Assembly: GCF_001293685.1 (NCBI RefSeq)
Contig: NZ_BCAG01000003.1
Coordinates: forward strand, 1,612,001 to 1,676,000
Length of the DNA: 64,000 bases
From: Desulfatitalea tepidiphila
GTDB taxonomy: Bacteria; Desulfobacterota; Desulfobacteria; Desulfobacterales; Desulfosarcinaceae
Reading direction: 5' to 3'
The notes under the pieces were generated by a model that saw nothing but the letters and a program-made list of their open reading frames with translations, searched no databases and was not told where the DNA came from. A program made the translations under genes and the position numbers. Shown here in pieces: positions 53,454-61,987 of this stretch (its first letter is position 1; each line of letters begins with the position of its first letter).

Positions 53454-53559
53454 CCGGGCGGGCATAAAGCCCGCCCCTACGAGATTCGGGTGGTAATACG
53501 GGACGTTGCCATAATCCGGCGATGTAGGGGCGGGGTTTATCCCCGCCCGTATGGAAACC
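53454..53559. repeat. GC-rich double-hairpin repeat (family H)
   Basis: The most regular copy: GGGCGGGCATAAAGCCCGCC hairpin, then CCTACGAGATTCGGG, then GTAGGGGCGGGGTTTATCCC with its complement, ending ATGGAAACCTTAA. It lies between ispF and uvrB, close to the uvrB start. Confidence 0.8.
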
Positions 53560-53608
53560 TTAAAATTTTAATTTAACGACAATACGTTTAAAGTCCATGA
53601 AACCAATC

Positions 53609-54076
53609 CTATTCAATCAGGACGATGCACATGGCGGCAATACCCTCGCCCGCTCCGATGTAACCCAGCCGCTCGGTGGTCGTGGCCTTGACGCTGATTT
53701 GGGTGATGTTGCATTCGAGTGCCGCGGCCAGGGTCTGACGCATGCGCTCTTTGTAGGGCGATAACTTCGGCGCCTGGGCCATCACGGTGGCATCGAGATT
53801 GACCAAAATGTATCCCTCGGCCCTGACCAGCCTCAAACAATGCTTCAACAATTCGATGCTATCTATACCTTTATATTTAGTATCCGTATCAGGAAAGTGT
53901 TGTCCGATATCCCCCAACGCGGCCGCCCCCAGCAGGGCATCGCATATCGCGTGAGTAAGTGCGTCCGCATCGGAATGCCCCAGCAACCCCTTTTCAAAAG
54001 GTATATCGACGCCTCCCAGAATCAGCCGCCGCCCGTCGACCAGGCGGTGCACGTCATATCCCATACCGATACGCAT
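53609..54076 (-). CDS. ispF: 2-C-methyl-D-erythritol 2,4-cyclodiphosphate synthase
   Basis: A 155-residue IspF of the non-mevalonate isoprenoid pathway. Metal ligands: [20 protein letters not shown] (Asp8 and His10) and the later His in [40 protein letters not shown] and the C-terminal [20 protein letters not shown] close the fold. It converts CDP-ME 2-phosphate to the cyclic diphosphate with loss of CMP. No ispD gene adjoins it. A family A element lies 11 bases upstream of its start. Confidence 0.95.
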   Translation of the reverse strand: MRIGMGYDVHRLVDGRRLILGGVDIPFEKGLLGHSDADALTHAICDALLGAAALGDIGQHFPDTDTKYKGIDSIELLKHCLRLVRAEGYILVNLDATVMAQAPKLSPYKERMRQTLAAALECNITQISVKATTTERLGYIGAGEGIAAMCIVLIE

Positions 54077-54087
54077 TCCTCCTCCTG

Positions 54088-54230
54088 AGTGTCCATCCAG
54101 AAATGGCCAATTGGCCCGATATCTGCGTTATGCTCAAAATTTTATCCTCGTAATATTCACCATATGCCTGCAGTAAAATTTTTCGCAGGCCTTGATCTCG
54201 ACCCAATTAGCCTATTTCTGGATCGACACT
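54088..54230. repeat. MITE-like element, family A, copy 3
   Basis: 143 bases with ends AGTGTCCATCCAGAAATGGC and the complement AGTGTCGATCCAGAAATAGG. Same orientation as copy 2. It lies between the nucleotidyl cyclase gene and ispF, immediately before the ispF start, so it may carry or disrupt the ispF promoter. Confidence 0.8.
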
Positions 54231-54269
54231 AAATATTGCGCGCATTTTACGAAAAGGAAGGGCTTCAGG

Positions 54270-55346
54270 TCAAACTGGTTGTTGGCTGGCGTCCTGTTGA
54301 GCTTCCGAAGCGCTCTTTTTCAATCCCAATACGGAATAAGCCTTGATCGGCAGATCTTTGCCCTTTGCGATCACGGCCTTTCGGGGTCTGACCTGAAAAA
54401 GATGCTGAACGAGATGTTGGGTATATTCCGACAAGACGATTTCGCCCGGCATGGCCGCGGCACAAAGCCGGGAGGCGATATTGACCGTGTCGCCGACGAC
54501 CGAGTAACTCATGGTGCGGCTCGATCCCAGATAGCCGGCCACCACTTCTCCGGTGTTGATGCCGATGCCCACCTTGATCGGCGGCTTGTCAAGAGAAGCA
54601 CGGTCGAAGTTGAACGCCTCCAACGCTCTTTGGATATCCAATGCCGCACGGACCGCGCGTGCGGGGTCATCCTCGTGGGTAACCGGCGCGCCCCACAGAA
54701 CCATCATGCCGTCGCCGATGAACTTGTCCACCGTTCCCACGTGACGGAACACGATTTCGACCAAAATTTCGTAATAGTCATTGAGCATCTGCAATATTTC
54801 AGGTGCCTCCGCCTCGCTGCTCAATTGCGTGAAGCCCCGGATATCCGCGAACATGACCGTGACCAAGCGGACCTCGCCCCCCTGCTTCACCGCCAGTTGC
54901 CCATTGACCACCATTTCCGCCACATCGGGAGAGAGCAACCGCCTGAATCTTTCGCGCGTGGCCGCGTCCCGTTCCATTTTCTCGGCGGCCTTCTTGCGCT
55001 CGTTCATCGTGAACTGGGCGTGAGAGCCGAATACGGCGAACAGGCACAATACGATAATCCGGCCCCACACATTGTCCAACTCGACACCGGTCATTTTTTC
55101 CAAGAAATTGTCGTAAGCTAAAAACAGGGAGAGAAACGAGTCGAGCAGCCAATAGATCACGGCCAGGGCAAAACCGATCAACACCATGTGATCGGTCACG
55201 ATGGATCGTCGGCTGTCGTTTTCCGAGGTTGTTTTATTCGAAGCCATTTCAGGGACTGGAAAGCAGACCACAACATTGCAAACAAATGTCGTCCACGCGT
55301 CCGGCGGGTTCATTTTTTGAACAGCCGTCTGCGGTAACGTTGACAA
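54270..55346 (-). CDS. Class III adenylate/guanylate cyclase with two membrane helices
   Basis: Up to 358 residues; starts at MNPPDAW (55313) or MASNKTTSE (55247) are also possible. Two membrane helices (MVLIGFALAVIYWLLDSFLS and WGRIIVLCLFAVFGSHAQFT) are followed by a coiled linker and a cyclase domain. Metal-binding Asp residues lie in MFADIRGFTQLSSEAE and FIGDGMMVLWGAP; substrate and transition-state positions appear in GTVDKFIGDG and VVGDTVNIASRLCA. The domain is complete, so it probably makes cAMP; the Lys/Asp pattern favours ATP over GTP. Possible readers are the CNB-like domains at 45436-46611. It is divergent from the pilus operon. Confidence 0.88.
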   Translation of the reverse strand: MSTLPQTAVQKMNPPDAWTTFVCNVVVCFPVPEMASNKTTSENDSRRSIVTDHMVLIGFALAVIYWLLDSFLSLFLAYDNFLEKMTGVELDNVWGRIIVLCLFAVFGSHAQFTMNERKKAAEKMERDAATRERFRRLLSPDVAEMVVNGQLAVKQGGEVRLVTVMFADIRGFTQLSSEAEAPEILQMLNDYYEILVEIVFRHVGTVDKFIGDGMMVLWGAPVTHEDDPARAVRAALDIQRALEAFNFDRASLDKPPIKVGIGINTGEVVAGYLGSSRTMSYSVVGDTVNIASRLCAAAMPGEIVLSEYTQHLVQHLFQVRPRKAVIAKGKDLPIKAYSVLGLKKSASEAQQDASQQPV

Positions 55347-55575
55347 TCTTTTAAGTACACTGCAAAGCGCCTTTTTTCAAGCCGGTAGTTTCTTGGCCGG
55401 TGAATCTGATCGAAGGGAATTTCCCGGTGCTTTTGATAGTGTAATATAGCTTGACAAAACAGGTACTTTGTGGACAAAAAACAATTACACCCAACTTATC
55501 GCCCATCCGGAAATGGACCGGGGGTTGCCGACGTTGAGCTGCATTGACCTGTACGTCGCCAGGAGGAGATTTAAT
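55347..55575. promoter_or_regulatory. Divergent control region: cyclase and pilus operon
   Basis: About 230 bases between the cyclase gene (minus) and the first pilus gene (plus), which should carry both promoters. TTGACA occurs at about 55453 on the plus strand without an obvious -10 partner at standard spacing. No operator could be identified. Confidence 0.35.
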
Positions 55576-57450
55576 TTGACCAAGCCCAACGACATCCATT
55601 CCACCGAAAAACTCCTCGAATTGATTCGCAGTCCAAACCCGGACGCGCCGCCGGATGTAAGCCCCAACGAAACCGAAAAGCCTTCCAACACTCTTACATC
55701 GGTTCTCAAACCGTCGCTCCCCCTGAAGAGAAAACATATTGTCGGGGTGGACATCGGGCACACTTATATCAAAATCGCAAAAACGGTCTGTTTGAAAGAC
55801 AAGAGCTACGAGTTGCTGGATTACCTCAACATCCCCTTCAATGCGCAGATATCCTTCAACGATCCGTCGTTCAGCGAACGCCTGAAGGAGGGACTCGATC
55901 GAATTTGCTCGGAACGCACCAATTGCGATATCTGGAGCACGATTCCCTCGGCCAAGGTCGAAACCCGCCGGTTGCGAATTCCCAAACTGCCTCGCAAACA
56001 AATCGCCAACGCCGTGTACTGGACCTTCACCAACAAGGTCGAGTTCAATGAAAGCGATGAGATTCTGGATTACGAAGTGTTGGGGGACATTACCGAAGGC
56101 GGTATCAAAAAAACCGATGTCATGGCCTTCAAAACCCCAAAAGCGGAAGTCGTTCAGCTCAAACAGGTGTTCAACCAAATCGGTTATCCGCTCAAAGGCA
56201 TTTCCATCGTACCGTTTGCCATCCAGAATCTATTCCGATCCCGGATCATCAGCCAACCGGAACAGGACGTGTGCGCCCTCTTCATAGGACGTGACTGGTC
56301 ACGTATCGCCATATACAGCGACGGGGACCTGGTGCTCTCCAGGGGGATCAAAGCCGGCATGCGCAGTATGGTCGAGGCGATCCATCTCTCCATGAAGGAC
56401 CAGCAGGAATCCTTTGACAATGGCGCACAACGGGATCAGGAGGCCGCTACTCAGGGCAGCGAGCCATCCGATACGATCCCACCCGAAGCCCAAAAACTCT
56501 TTTTTGATTTTCTGCACCAGAAACTGAGGCCCTCCCAATCATCGAACGGCAATGGAGGGCCGGTTGCCCGCGACGTTTTTCAAATGATCCTGCCGGCCAT
56601 GGAGCGACTGATCCGTCAAGTCGAACGCACCTTCGAGCACTATCTGCTCAACTTTCAAGGCAATGGGGTCAAGCGCATCTATCTTTCCGGCCAGGTTACG
56701 GCCAATCCGATGATCGTCGACCATATCGGTCATCAGCTGGACATGGCCATCGAGGTGATGAATCCCTTTCCCAAAGGGTCTGCATTCATTCGCCAGGTCA
56801 ATGTGCCCGAGACCCAGGCCGAGCGGGAGAGCTACCTGCCGGCCATCGGCCTGGCGCTTTCCAACAATCGCACGACGCCCAATGTGCTCTTTACCCACAA
56901 AGATAAAGACCGGCTGGAAAGCATTCGCGCCTTCAATCAACGCGTGCTGATCGGCACCATGATCGGCCTGCTGTTCATGATCGGCCTCTTTTCATGGCAG
57001 GAGCGTCAACTGGACGACAGACGGGAGCAAATCAACAAGCTCAACCACAAATTACTCTCTTTCAATCCGGTCGCAGAAAAGCAGACCCTGCTGACCCTCT
57101 TTTCTCAGACCAAGCAAAAACGCCAGGGATTCGAAAGAATCGTTCACCGTTACGCGCCGGTCGCGGTGATCAACGAACTGTCCCAGATCACGCCTGCAAA
57201 CATTCGTCTGCTCGAGATCGATGGCATGTTCACGGAGGGTTCGGCCGGAAAGACGCCCGCCCAGAAAGCGATCATCGTAAGCGGCATCGTCTTTGCCGAT
57301 CCGGCCAGCGCCGAGGCCCTGCTGACAGGGTACCTGCTCACTTTGAAAAATTCGCCGCTGTTTAACAAGCCGGCGCTTCAGAACAAGGGAAAAGCTTTTT
57401 ACAACAACCAGGAGGTGTTGCGTTTCACGGCCAGACTGGAAGTCCTCTAG
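55576..57450 (+). CDS. MshI-like pilus assembly protein (PilM-PilN fusion)
   Basis: About 624 residues from a TTG at 55576, chosen because AGGAGGAG lies 7 bases upstream; the frame is open to an ATG at 55468 without such a site. The N-terminal 400 residues form an actin-like PilM unit (HIVGVDIGHTYIKIAKTV, then IYLSGQVTANPMIVDHIG). A single membrane helix at about 455-475 (VLIGTMIGLLFMIGLFSWQE) and a PilN-like periplasmic part follow. In standard type IV pili these are separate proteins; a fused form is seen in MSHA-type systems. It forms the inner-membrane platform with the PilO- and PilP-like products downstream. Confidence 0.82.
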   Translation: MTKPNDIHSTEKLLELIRSPNPDAPPDVSPNETEKPSNTLTSVLKPSLPLKRKHIVGVDIGHTYIKIAKTVCLKDKSYELLDYLNIPFNAQISFNDPSFSERLKEGLDRICSERTNCDIWSTIPSAKVETRRLRIPKLPRKQIANAVYWTFTNKVEFNESDEILDYEVLGDITEGGIKKTDVMAFKTPKAEVVQLKQVFNQIGYPLKGISIVPFAIQNLFRSRIISQPEQDVCALFIGRDWSRIAIYSDGDLVLSRGIKAGMRSMVEAIHLSMKDQQESFDNGAQRDQEAATQGSEPSDTIPPEAQKLFFDFLHQKLRPSQSSNGNGGPVARDVFQMILPAMERLIRQVERTFEHYLLNFQGNGVKRIYLSGQVTANPMIVDHIGHQLDMAIEVMNPFPKGSAFIRQVNVPETQAERESYLPAIGLALSNNRTTPNVLFTHKDKDRLESIRAFNQRVLIGTMIGLLFMIGLFSWQERQLDDRREQINKLNHKLLSFNPVAEKQTLLTLFSQTKQKRQGFERIVHRYAPVAVINELSQITPANIRLLEIDGMFTEGSAGKTPAQKAIIVSGIVFADPASAEALLTGYLLTLKNSPLFNKPALQNKGKAFYNNQEVLRFTARLEVL

Positions 57451-57480
57451 TCCGGTCATCGGGGCGCGCCTCTTTAACGA

Positions 57481-58017
57481 ATGCGAGCACTGCACATGTC
57501 CAAGCTTCATCCCCAAAACCTGGTCTATCTGATCATCTGTGGCGCAGCCATCCTCGTCTTCGGCCTGTTGTTCATCCTGCCCAATGCGACCGCTATGTCC
57601 GAAATGGACGCCGAGATAGAGGAGCTTCAGACCAAGATCCAGGAACAGGAACTTCTCAATCCGATTTACCGCGAACTGATCCGGCAGGCGCAGAAAAAGA
57701 TGCCCGGCGATTTGCCGCTGCCCCAAACCGGCAAAATCGAACAGCGAACGCTGGCCGAGATCAACGATGTGTTCAATGAAATGGCCCGTAAAAGCGGCGT
57801 GTTATTCGAAAGTGCGGTACCCGATGCGAGCAGCTATATGGATGAGTCCGGGCAGCTGACCATGAGCGTCACCTTCAGCGGGGACTTCTTCCAGTTCAGG
57901 GAGCTGTTGCTGGACGTCTGCAAATTACCCTATCTCAAGTCCATGGACGAATTCAAACTGGTAACGGAAAAAGCCGTCAAACGTTTGCAGCTCAAGTTGC
58001 GACTCAACCAGGGATAG
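57481..58017 (+). CDS. MshJ/PilO-like pilus assembly protein
   Basis: A 178-residue PilO-type protein: short cytosolic start, one membrane helix (LVYLIICGAAILVFGLLFIL), a coiled-coil (MDAEIEELQTKIQEQELLNP) and a ferredoxin-like periplasmic domain (QLTMSVTFSGDFFQFRELLL). A second ATG at 57496 could be the start. PilO pairs with PilN to align the inner-membrane platform with the secretin. It lies 30 bases after the PilM-N fusion gene and 6 bases before the PilP-like gene. Confidence 0.82.
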   Translation: MRALHMSKLHPQNLVYLIICGAAILVFGLLFILPNATAMSEMDAEIEELQTKIQEQELLNPIYRELIRQAQKKMPGDLPLPQTGKIEQRTLAEINDVFNEMARKSGVLFESAVPDASSYMDESGQLTMSVTFSGDFFQFRELLLDVCKLPYLKSMDEFKLVTEKAVKRLQLKLRLNQG

Positions 58018-58023
58018 CGAAAA

Positions 58024-58541
58024 ATGACGACACGTGAAAAAATCATCGTCGGGGTGATGTGCCTGACCATTGCTTACGGCGCCTACGAGCTCATCGGCCA
58101 GAACAACGGCAAAAAGCGCGTGGTCAGCTCCCCCAAAGCCAGTCCGATGGAAGAGCTGCGCGGCTTCGTGGCCGAAGTGACCCAGAAAATGGTGAGGAAA
58201 AGATGGCCGACGAGTACCAGCACATGGTCGAACGCGCCGGAACGGCTTGGGTCAAGGACCCGTTCATCCCCTCCAGTGCGCCGCTCAACGAGCAGCCGGC
58301 GCCACCGGCCGGCAGGGAACCGTCCGCCGAAGCCCCCTCACAGGGCCCCGAGCTGGCCTACACGGGTTATCTGCAACTGGGCGACCGGCGGCTGGCGGTG
58401 ATCAACGGGTTGGAGTATATGACCGGAGAGTCCATTGGAACACGCGGGTATTACATCAAAAGCATTCGTCCCGACATGGTGGTAATCGGCCATGTCAGGG
58501 AACCGGAGACGATCCAGCTGACCATTGAGGAAATGGAATAA
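58024..58541 (+). pseudogene. MshK/PilP-like pilus protein with an apparent frameshift
   Basis: Two frames together make a roughly 172-residue PilP-like protein. Frame 1 gives a membrane anchor (MTTREKIIVGVMCLTIAYGA) and linker to about 58195 (EVTQKM). The rest, including the beta-domain (ELAYTGYLQLGDRRLAVING, then MVVIGHVREPETIQLTIEE), is in a frame one base back. The switch region AAAATGGTGAGGAAAAG has no classical slippery heptamer. Explanations: a one-base loss by mutation, a sequencing error, or two genes, since a GAGG precedes an ATG at 58204 in the second frame. PilP/MshK normally bridges the platform and the secretin. Confidence 0.7.
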
Positions 58542-58542
58542 C

Positions 58543-60160
58543 ATGATGCGCCGGTTTTTTCACGACAAACCCTGTAAAATGGAAATGGACATGATACCTA
58601 CCCATCGAAAATTGACTGCCGTGTTGGCCATCGGGCTGGTTATGGGAATTTTTTGGGGATGCGCCAACAGCCGGGAAAAACAGCCGTCGGCCATCGAGCA
58701 ATGGAAGCAACTGGTCGAACAGAGCAAGGGCTACTCACCCACCGCGCGCGACAGATCATTGGAAGCCATGCCCAAAAAAATCGAAACCATGGGACCGGAT
58801 GTGCCGGCGGCGACCTCCGGACGAACCCTGCCGAGTCGTAAAATCACCATGAAAATGCACATGACCGACGTGCCGGTCCTGCTGCGCGCGCTGGCGCGCT
58901 CCGTGGATCTGAACATCATGATCAACGAAAGCGTGAAGGGCAAGATCAGCATCAACGTCAAGGATGCCCGCTGGGACCAGGTGTTCACCGGCATCTTGAA
59001 TTCCCAGGGGCTGGCCTACGAGTGGGAAGGCAACATCGTGCGAATCGTCACCATCGAGGACCGCGACCGCAACCTGAAAAACCTCGAAGCCCAGGAAAAA
59101 ATACTGGTCAAGCAGCGGGAACTCGAGACCCGCGCCCCAATGGTCACCAAAATCATCCCAATCGACTTTGCCAGTGCGGAAAAGCTGAAAGACAACGTTC
59201 AAAAGGTGCTGGACGCCAAGAAACAGGATGAATTCACCGGTTCGGTGCTGGTGGACACCCATACCAATTCGCTCATCGTCCAGGCCACCCCCACCGACAT
59301 CGAACGGATCATTCCCATGATCATGGAGCTGGACCGGCCCACGCCCCAGGTGCTCATCGAGGCGCACATCGTGGAAACCACCACCAGCACGGCGCGTGAA
59401 CTGGGTGTGCAGTGGGGCGGCGTCTATAACAAGCGCGCTTTCGGTGTCTCGCCTAACGCCATCAGCGATATCAGCGGCGTCGCCTCGGGCGCCTCGGTCG
59501 ATCCCAAGGCCGGCACCGCCATCAATTTCCCATCCGGTTTCCAGGCCAACACGGACAACGCCGCCCAAACCGCAGGCATGGTCCTCGGATTTCTCACCCA
59601 AGGCACCGACGGCATCCTGGCCCTGCAGCTTTCGGCCCTGGAGGAGGAGGGCAAACTCAACATCCTCTCCAGTCCCTCAATCACCACCCTGGACAATGCC
59701 AAGGCGGTCATCGAGAGCGGCGACGAAGTGCCCATTCCCGTGTTTCTGAGCGACACCTCTAACGTCATCTACAAGGAGGCCCTGCTGAGCCTGGAAGTGA
59801 CGCCACACGTGATCCAGAACGACGCCCTCAAACTGGAGATCATCACCACCAAAAACGAAGTCGATTTTTCGCGCACAGTGCAGACCTATCCCACCATCGT
59901 TGCCAAAAAAAGCCGAAACCAACGTCATATTGTTCGACGGCGAAACCACGGTCATCGGTGGGCTGAAAAAGAACACGAACCAGGACACCGAGGCCGGCGT
60001 GCCCTGGCTACGGAAAATTCCCGTACTCGGTTACTTTTTCAAGAGCGAGGGCCGAAGCGAGGAGATGCAGGAGTTGCTCATATTCATCACGCCGCACATT
60101 CTCGGGGCCAAGCCCGCGGCGGCGGCCCAGCCTGCCGCGCCGGCCGCCGGCACCCCTTAA
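58543..60160 (+). pseudogene. MshL/PilQ-like secretin with an apparent frameshift at a poly-A run
   Basis: A secretin of about 538 residues if the shift is corrected. It starts MMRRFFHDKPCKMEMDMI with GAGGAAA upstream and carries a lipoprotein signal (VLAIGLVMGIFWGC). N-domains follow (MTDVPVLLRALARSVDLNIM, then IIPIDFASAEKLKDNVQKVL), then the secretin core (PQVLIEAHIVETTTSTAREL, LSSPSITTLDNAKAVIESGD). At 59906-59912 seven A residues replace the six expected; after them the correct protein continues in the next frame (AETNVILFDGETTVIGGLKK, VPWLRKIPVLGYFFKSEGRS, ELLIFITPHIL) to a stop at 60158-60160. Without correction the barrel lacks its last strands. Confidence 0.8.
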
Positions 60161-60248
60161 ACGGCATCGCTCCGTCTCTTCAGAGATGGCGCCATCACCA
60201 GGTCGGCGCTCTCGATGGACCCTTTAATAACAGACGTTCCGGCACACC

Positions 60249-61943
60249 ATGGATTATTTCAAGCTACTGCAGCTAAAGAAGGAACCCTTTTCCAACTCAC
60301 CGGACCCGGATTTCTTCTACCATTCCAAACAACACGAAGCGTGTGCGCAAAAGCTGGAATTGGCCATACGGCTGCGCCGGGGGCTCAATGTGATCATCGG
60401 CGATATCGGCACCGGCAAGACCACGCTTTGCCGTGAGCTGATCCGCCGCTTCGATGACGATGCGGACATCCGCACCCACCTCATCCTCGATCCATCGTTT
60501 GGCAGTGCCACCGAATGTCTGAGGCAGCTCTTTTCGATCTTTTGCAGGGAGACGGTGGAGATCCTGGCCACCGACATGGCCCTCAAGGAAGCCATCAAGC
60601 AGCACCTCTTTTCCGAAGGCATCGATCACCAGCGCACCACGGTGTTGGTCATCGACGAAGGCCAGAAAATCACCCCCGAGGGCATCGAAATCCTGCGCGA
60701 ATTGCTCAACTACGAAACCAACAGCTTCAAGCTGCTCCAGATTGTCATCTTCGCCCAACCTGAAATCGAGGACATCCTTAGGGAGCATGCCAACTTCGCC
60801 GATCGCATCAACCTGTTGCACTATCTGGCGCCCATGAATTTCGGCGACACGCGCCGGATGATCCATCACCGCCTGAAGCTCTCGAGCCAAACGCCCAAAC
60901 CGCGCACCATTTTCACGCTGCCGGCGCTATGGGCAATCTACCGTTTCAGCAAGGGCTATCCGCGAAAAATCGTTCATCTGTGCCACCAGAGCGTGCTGAC
61001 CATGATCATCCAGAATCGGTCCAAAGCCGGCTGGGCCATGATCCGTTCGTGCAAGAACCGCTTGCGGCCCCAACGCCAGTGGCTGCGCAGGAGCCTGCTC
61101 TACGGCGGCGCGGCGCTCCTGATCGCCGTGGCGGCGGCTGCGACCGTGGGTCCCTATCGCGGGATCTTACCGTTTAAAAAAGCGCCGGATTTGGTTTTCA
61201 AAGTCCCGGCCGAAACGTTCCGTGTCGATGCCGTAACGAAACCAGGACCTTCGCCGACGGCGACGGCAGCCATCCTTTCATCCCCGCCCGTGCCGCCTGT
61301 GCAAACGGATGCCCAGCAAGCGGACGCGGGTTTCGCGAAGGCATCGGAGCCGGCGCCGCCGGAGCCGGCTGCGGAATCCACCATCGCCGAATCTGCCCGC
61401 CAGGCGGCCATAGCGGTACTGAGCGAACCGGCCGTGGCCGCCCTGCCGGTGGCACCTGCCGAGCCGCCGGAACTGCTTGGCCAAATCAAGGTCAAACCCG
61501 GCGACACCCTTTTTAAAATGGTCAGCCACATCTACGGCATCGCCAGCAACCGCAATATGCGCGCCGTGATCGAAGCCAATCCGCACATACGGGACCCCAA
61601 TGCCATCGACCTGGGCGATGTGATCGCGTTTCCGGTCGTGCGGCACCGCCTGGACCCGTCCAAAGGCACCTGTTACTGGATCGTGGCAGACGAACAATCG
61701 CATCTGGAGGCGGCGTTTCAAAGGCTTTATGCAAGCAACACATCGAGGCCGCGCCACATGCGCTTGATTGCTTACTGGCACCCCGATCAGGGGCTGCGTT
61801 TCTGGCTGGCTGCCAGAGAATATTTTCAAACAGCGGAAGCGGCCGCGGCCTATCTCGGGGCGCTGCCCAGCGAGATGGCGACCGGAAGTCGGATCGAGTC
61901 ACAACTACCGGAAGGCGCGACCCTCTTATCATACCCCTACTGA
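60249..61943 (+). CDS. MshM/ExeA-like AAA ATPase with membrane helix and LysM domain
   Basis: 564 residues. The N-terminal 270 residues are an ExeA-type ATPase (FSNSPDPDFFYHSKQHEACA; Walker A GDIGTGKTTLCREL at about 51-64; Walker B TTVLVIDEGQKI at about 132-143). A membrane helix (LLYGGAALLIAVAAAATVGP) at about 285-304 is followed by a Pro/Ala-rich linker and a LysM-like peptidoglycan-binding domain (IKVKPGDTLFKMVSHIYGI, then NAIDLGDVIAFPVV) at about 415-465. ExeA homologues open peptidoglycan for secretin assembly, which suits the place between the secretin and the MshE-like gene. The periplasmic LysM is in keeping with that role. Confidence 0.88.
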   Translation: MDYFKLLQLKKEPFSNSPDPDFFYHSKQHEACAQKLELAIRLRRGLNVIIGDIGTGKTTLCRELIRRFDDDADIRTHLILDPSFGSATECLRQLFSIFCRETVEILATDMALKEAIKQHLFSEGIDHQRTTVLVIDEGQKITPEGIEILRELLNYETNSFKLLQIVIFAQPEIEDILREHANFADRINLLHYLAPMNFGDTRRMIHHRLKLSSQTPKPRTIFTLPALWAIYRFSKGYPRKIVHLCHQSVLTMIIQNRSKAGWAMIRSCKNRLRPQRQWLRRSLLYGGAALLIAVAAAATVGPYRGILPFKKAPDLVFKVPAETFRVDAVTKPGPSPTATAAILSSPPVPPVQTDAQQADAGFAKASEPAPPEPAAESTIAESARQAAIAVLSEPAVAALPVAPAEPPELLGQIKVKPGDTLFKMVSHIYGIASNRNMRAVIEANPHIRDPNAIDLGDVIAFPVVRHRLDPSKGTCYWIVADEQSHLEAAFQRLYASNTSRPRHMRLIAYWHPDQGLRFWLAAREYFQTAEAAAAYLGALPSEMATGSRIESQLPEGATLLSYPY

Positions 61944-61987
61944 CAAGAGATGCAACGGGCCAGACGACGAATCTGCGAGGCAAGAAA

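Noticed and set aside
58180-58210. Programmed -1 frameshift in the PilP-like gene
   Set aside because: The region lacks an X-XXY-YYZ slippery heptamer in the right phase and any obvious downstream stem; a simple indel or sequencing error is more economical.
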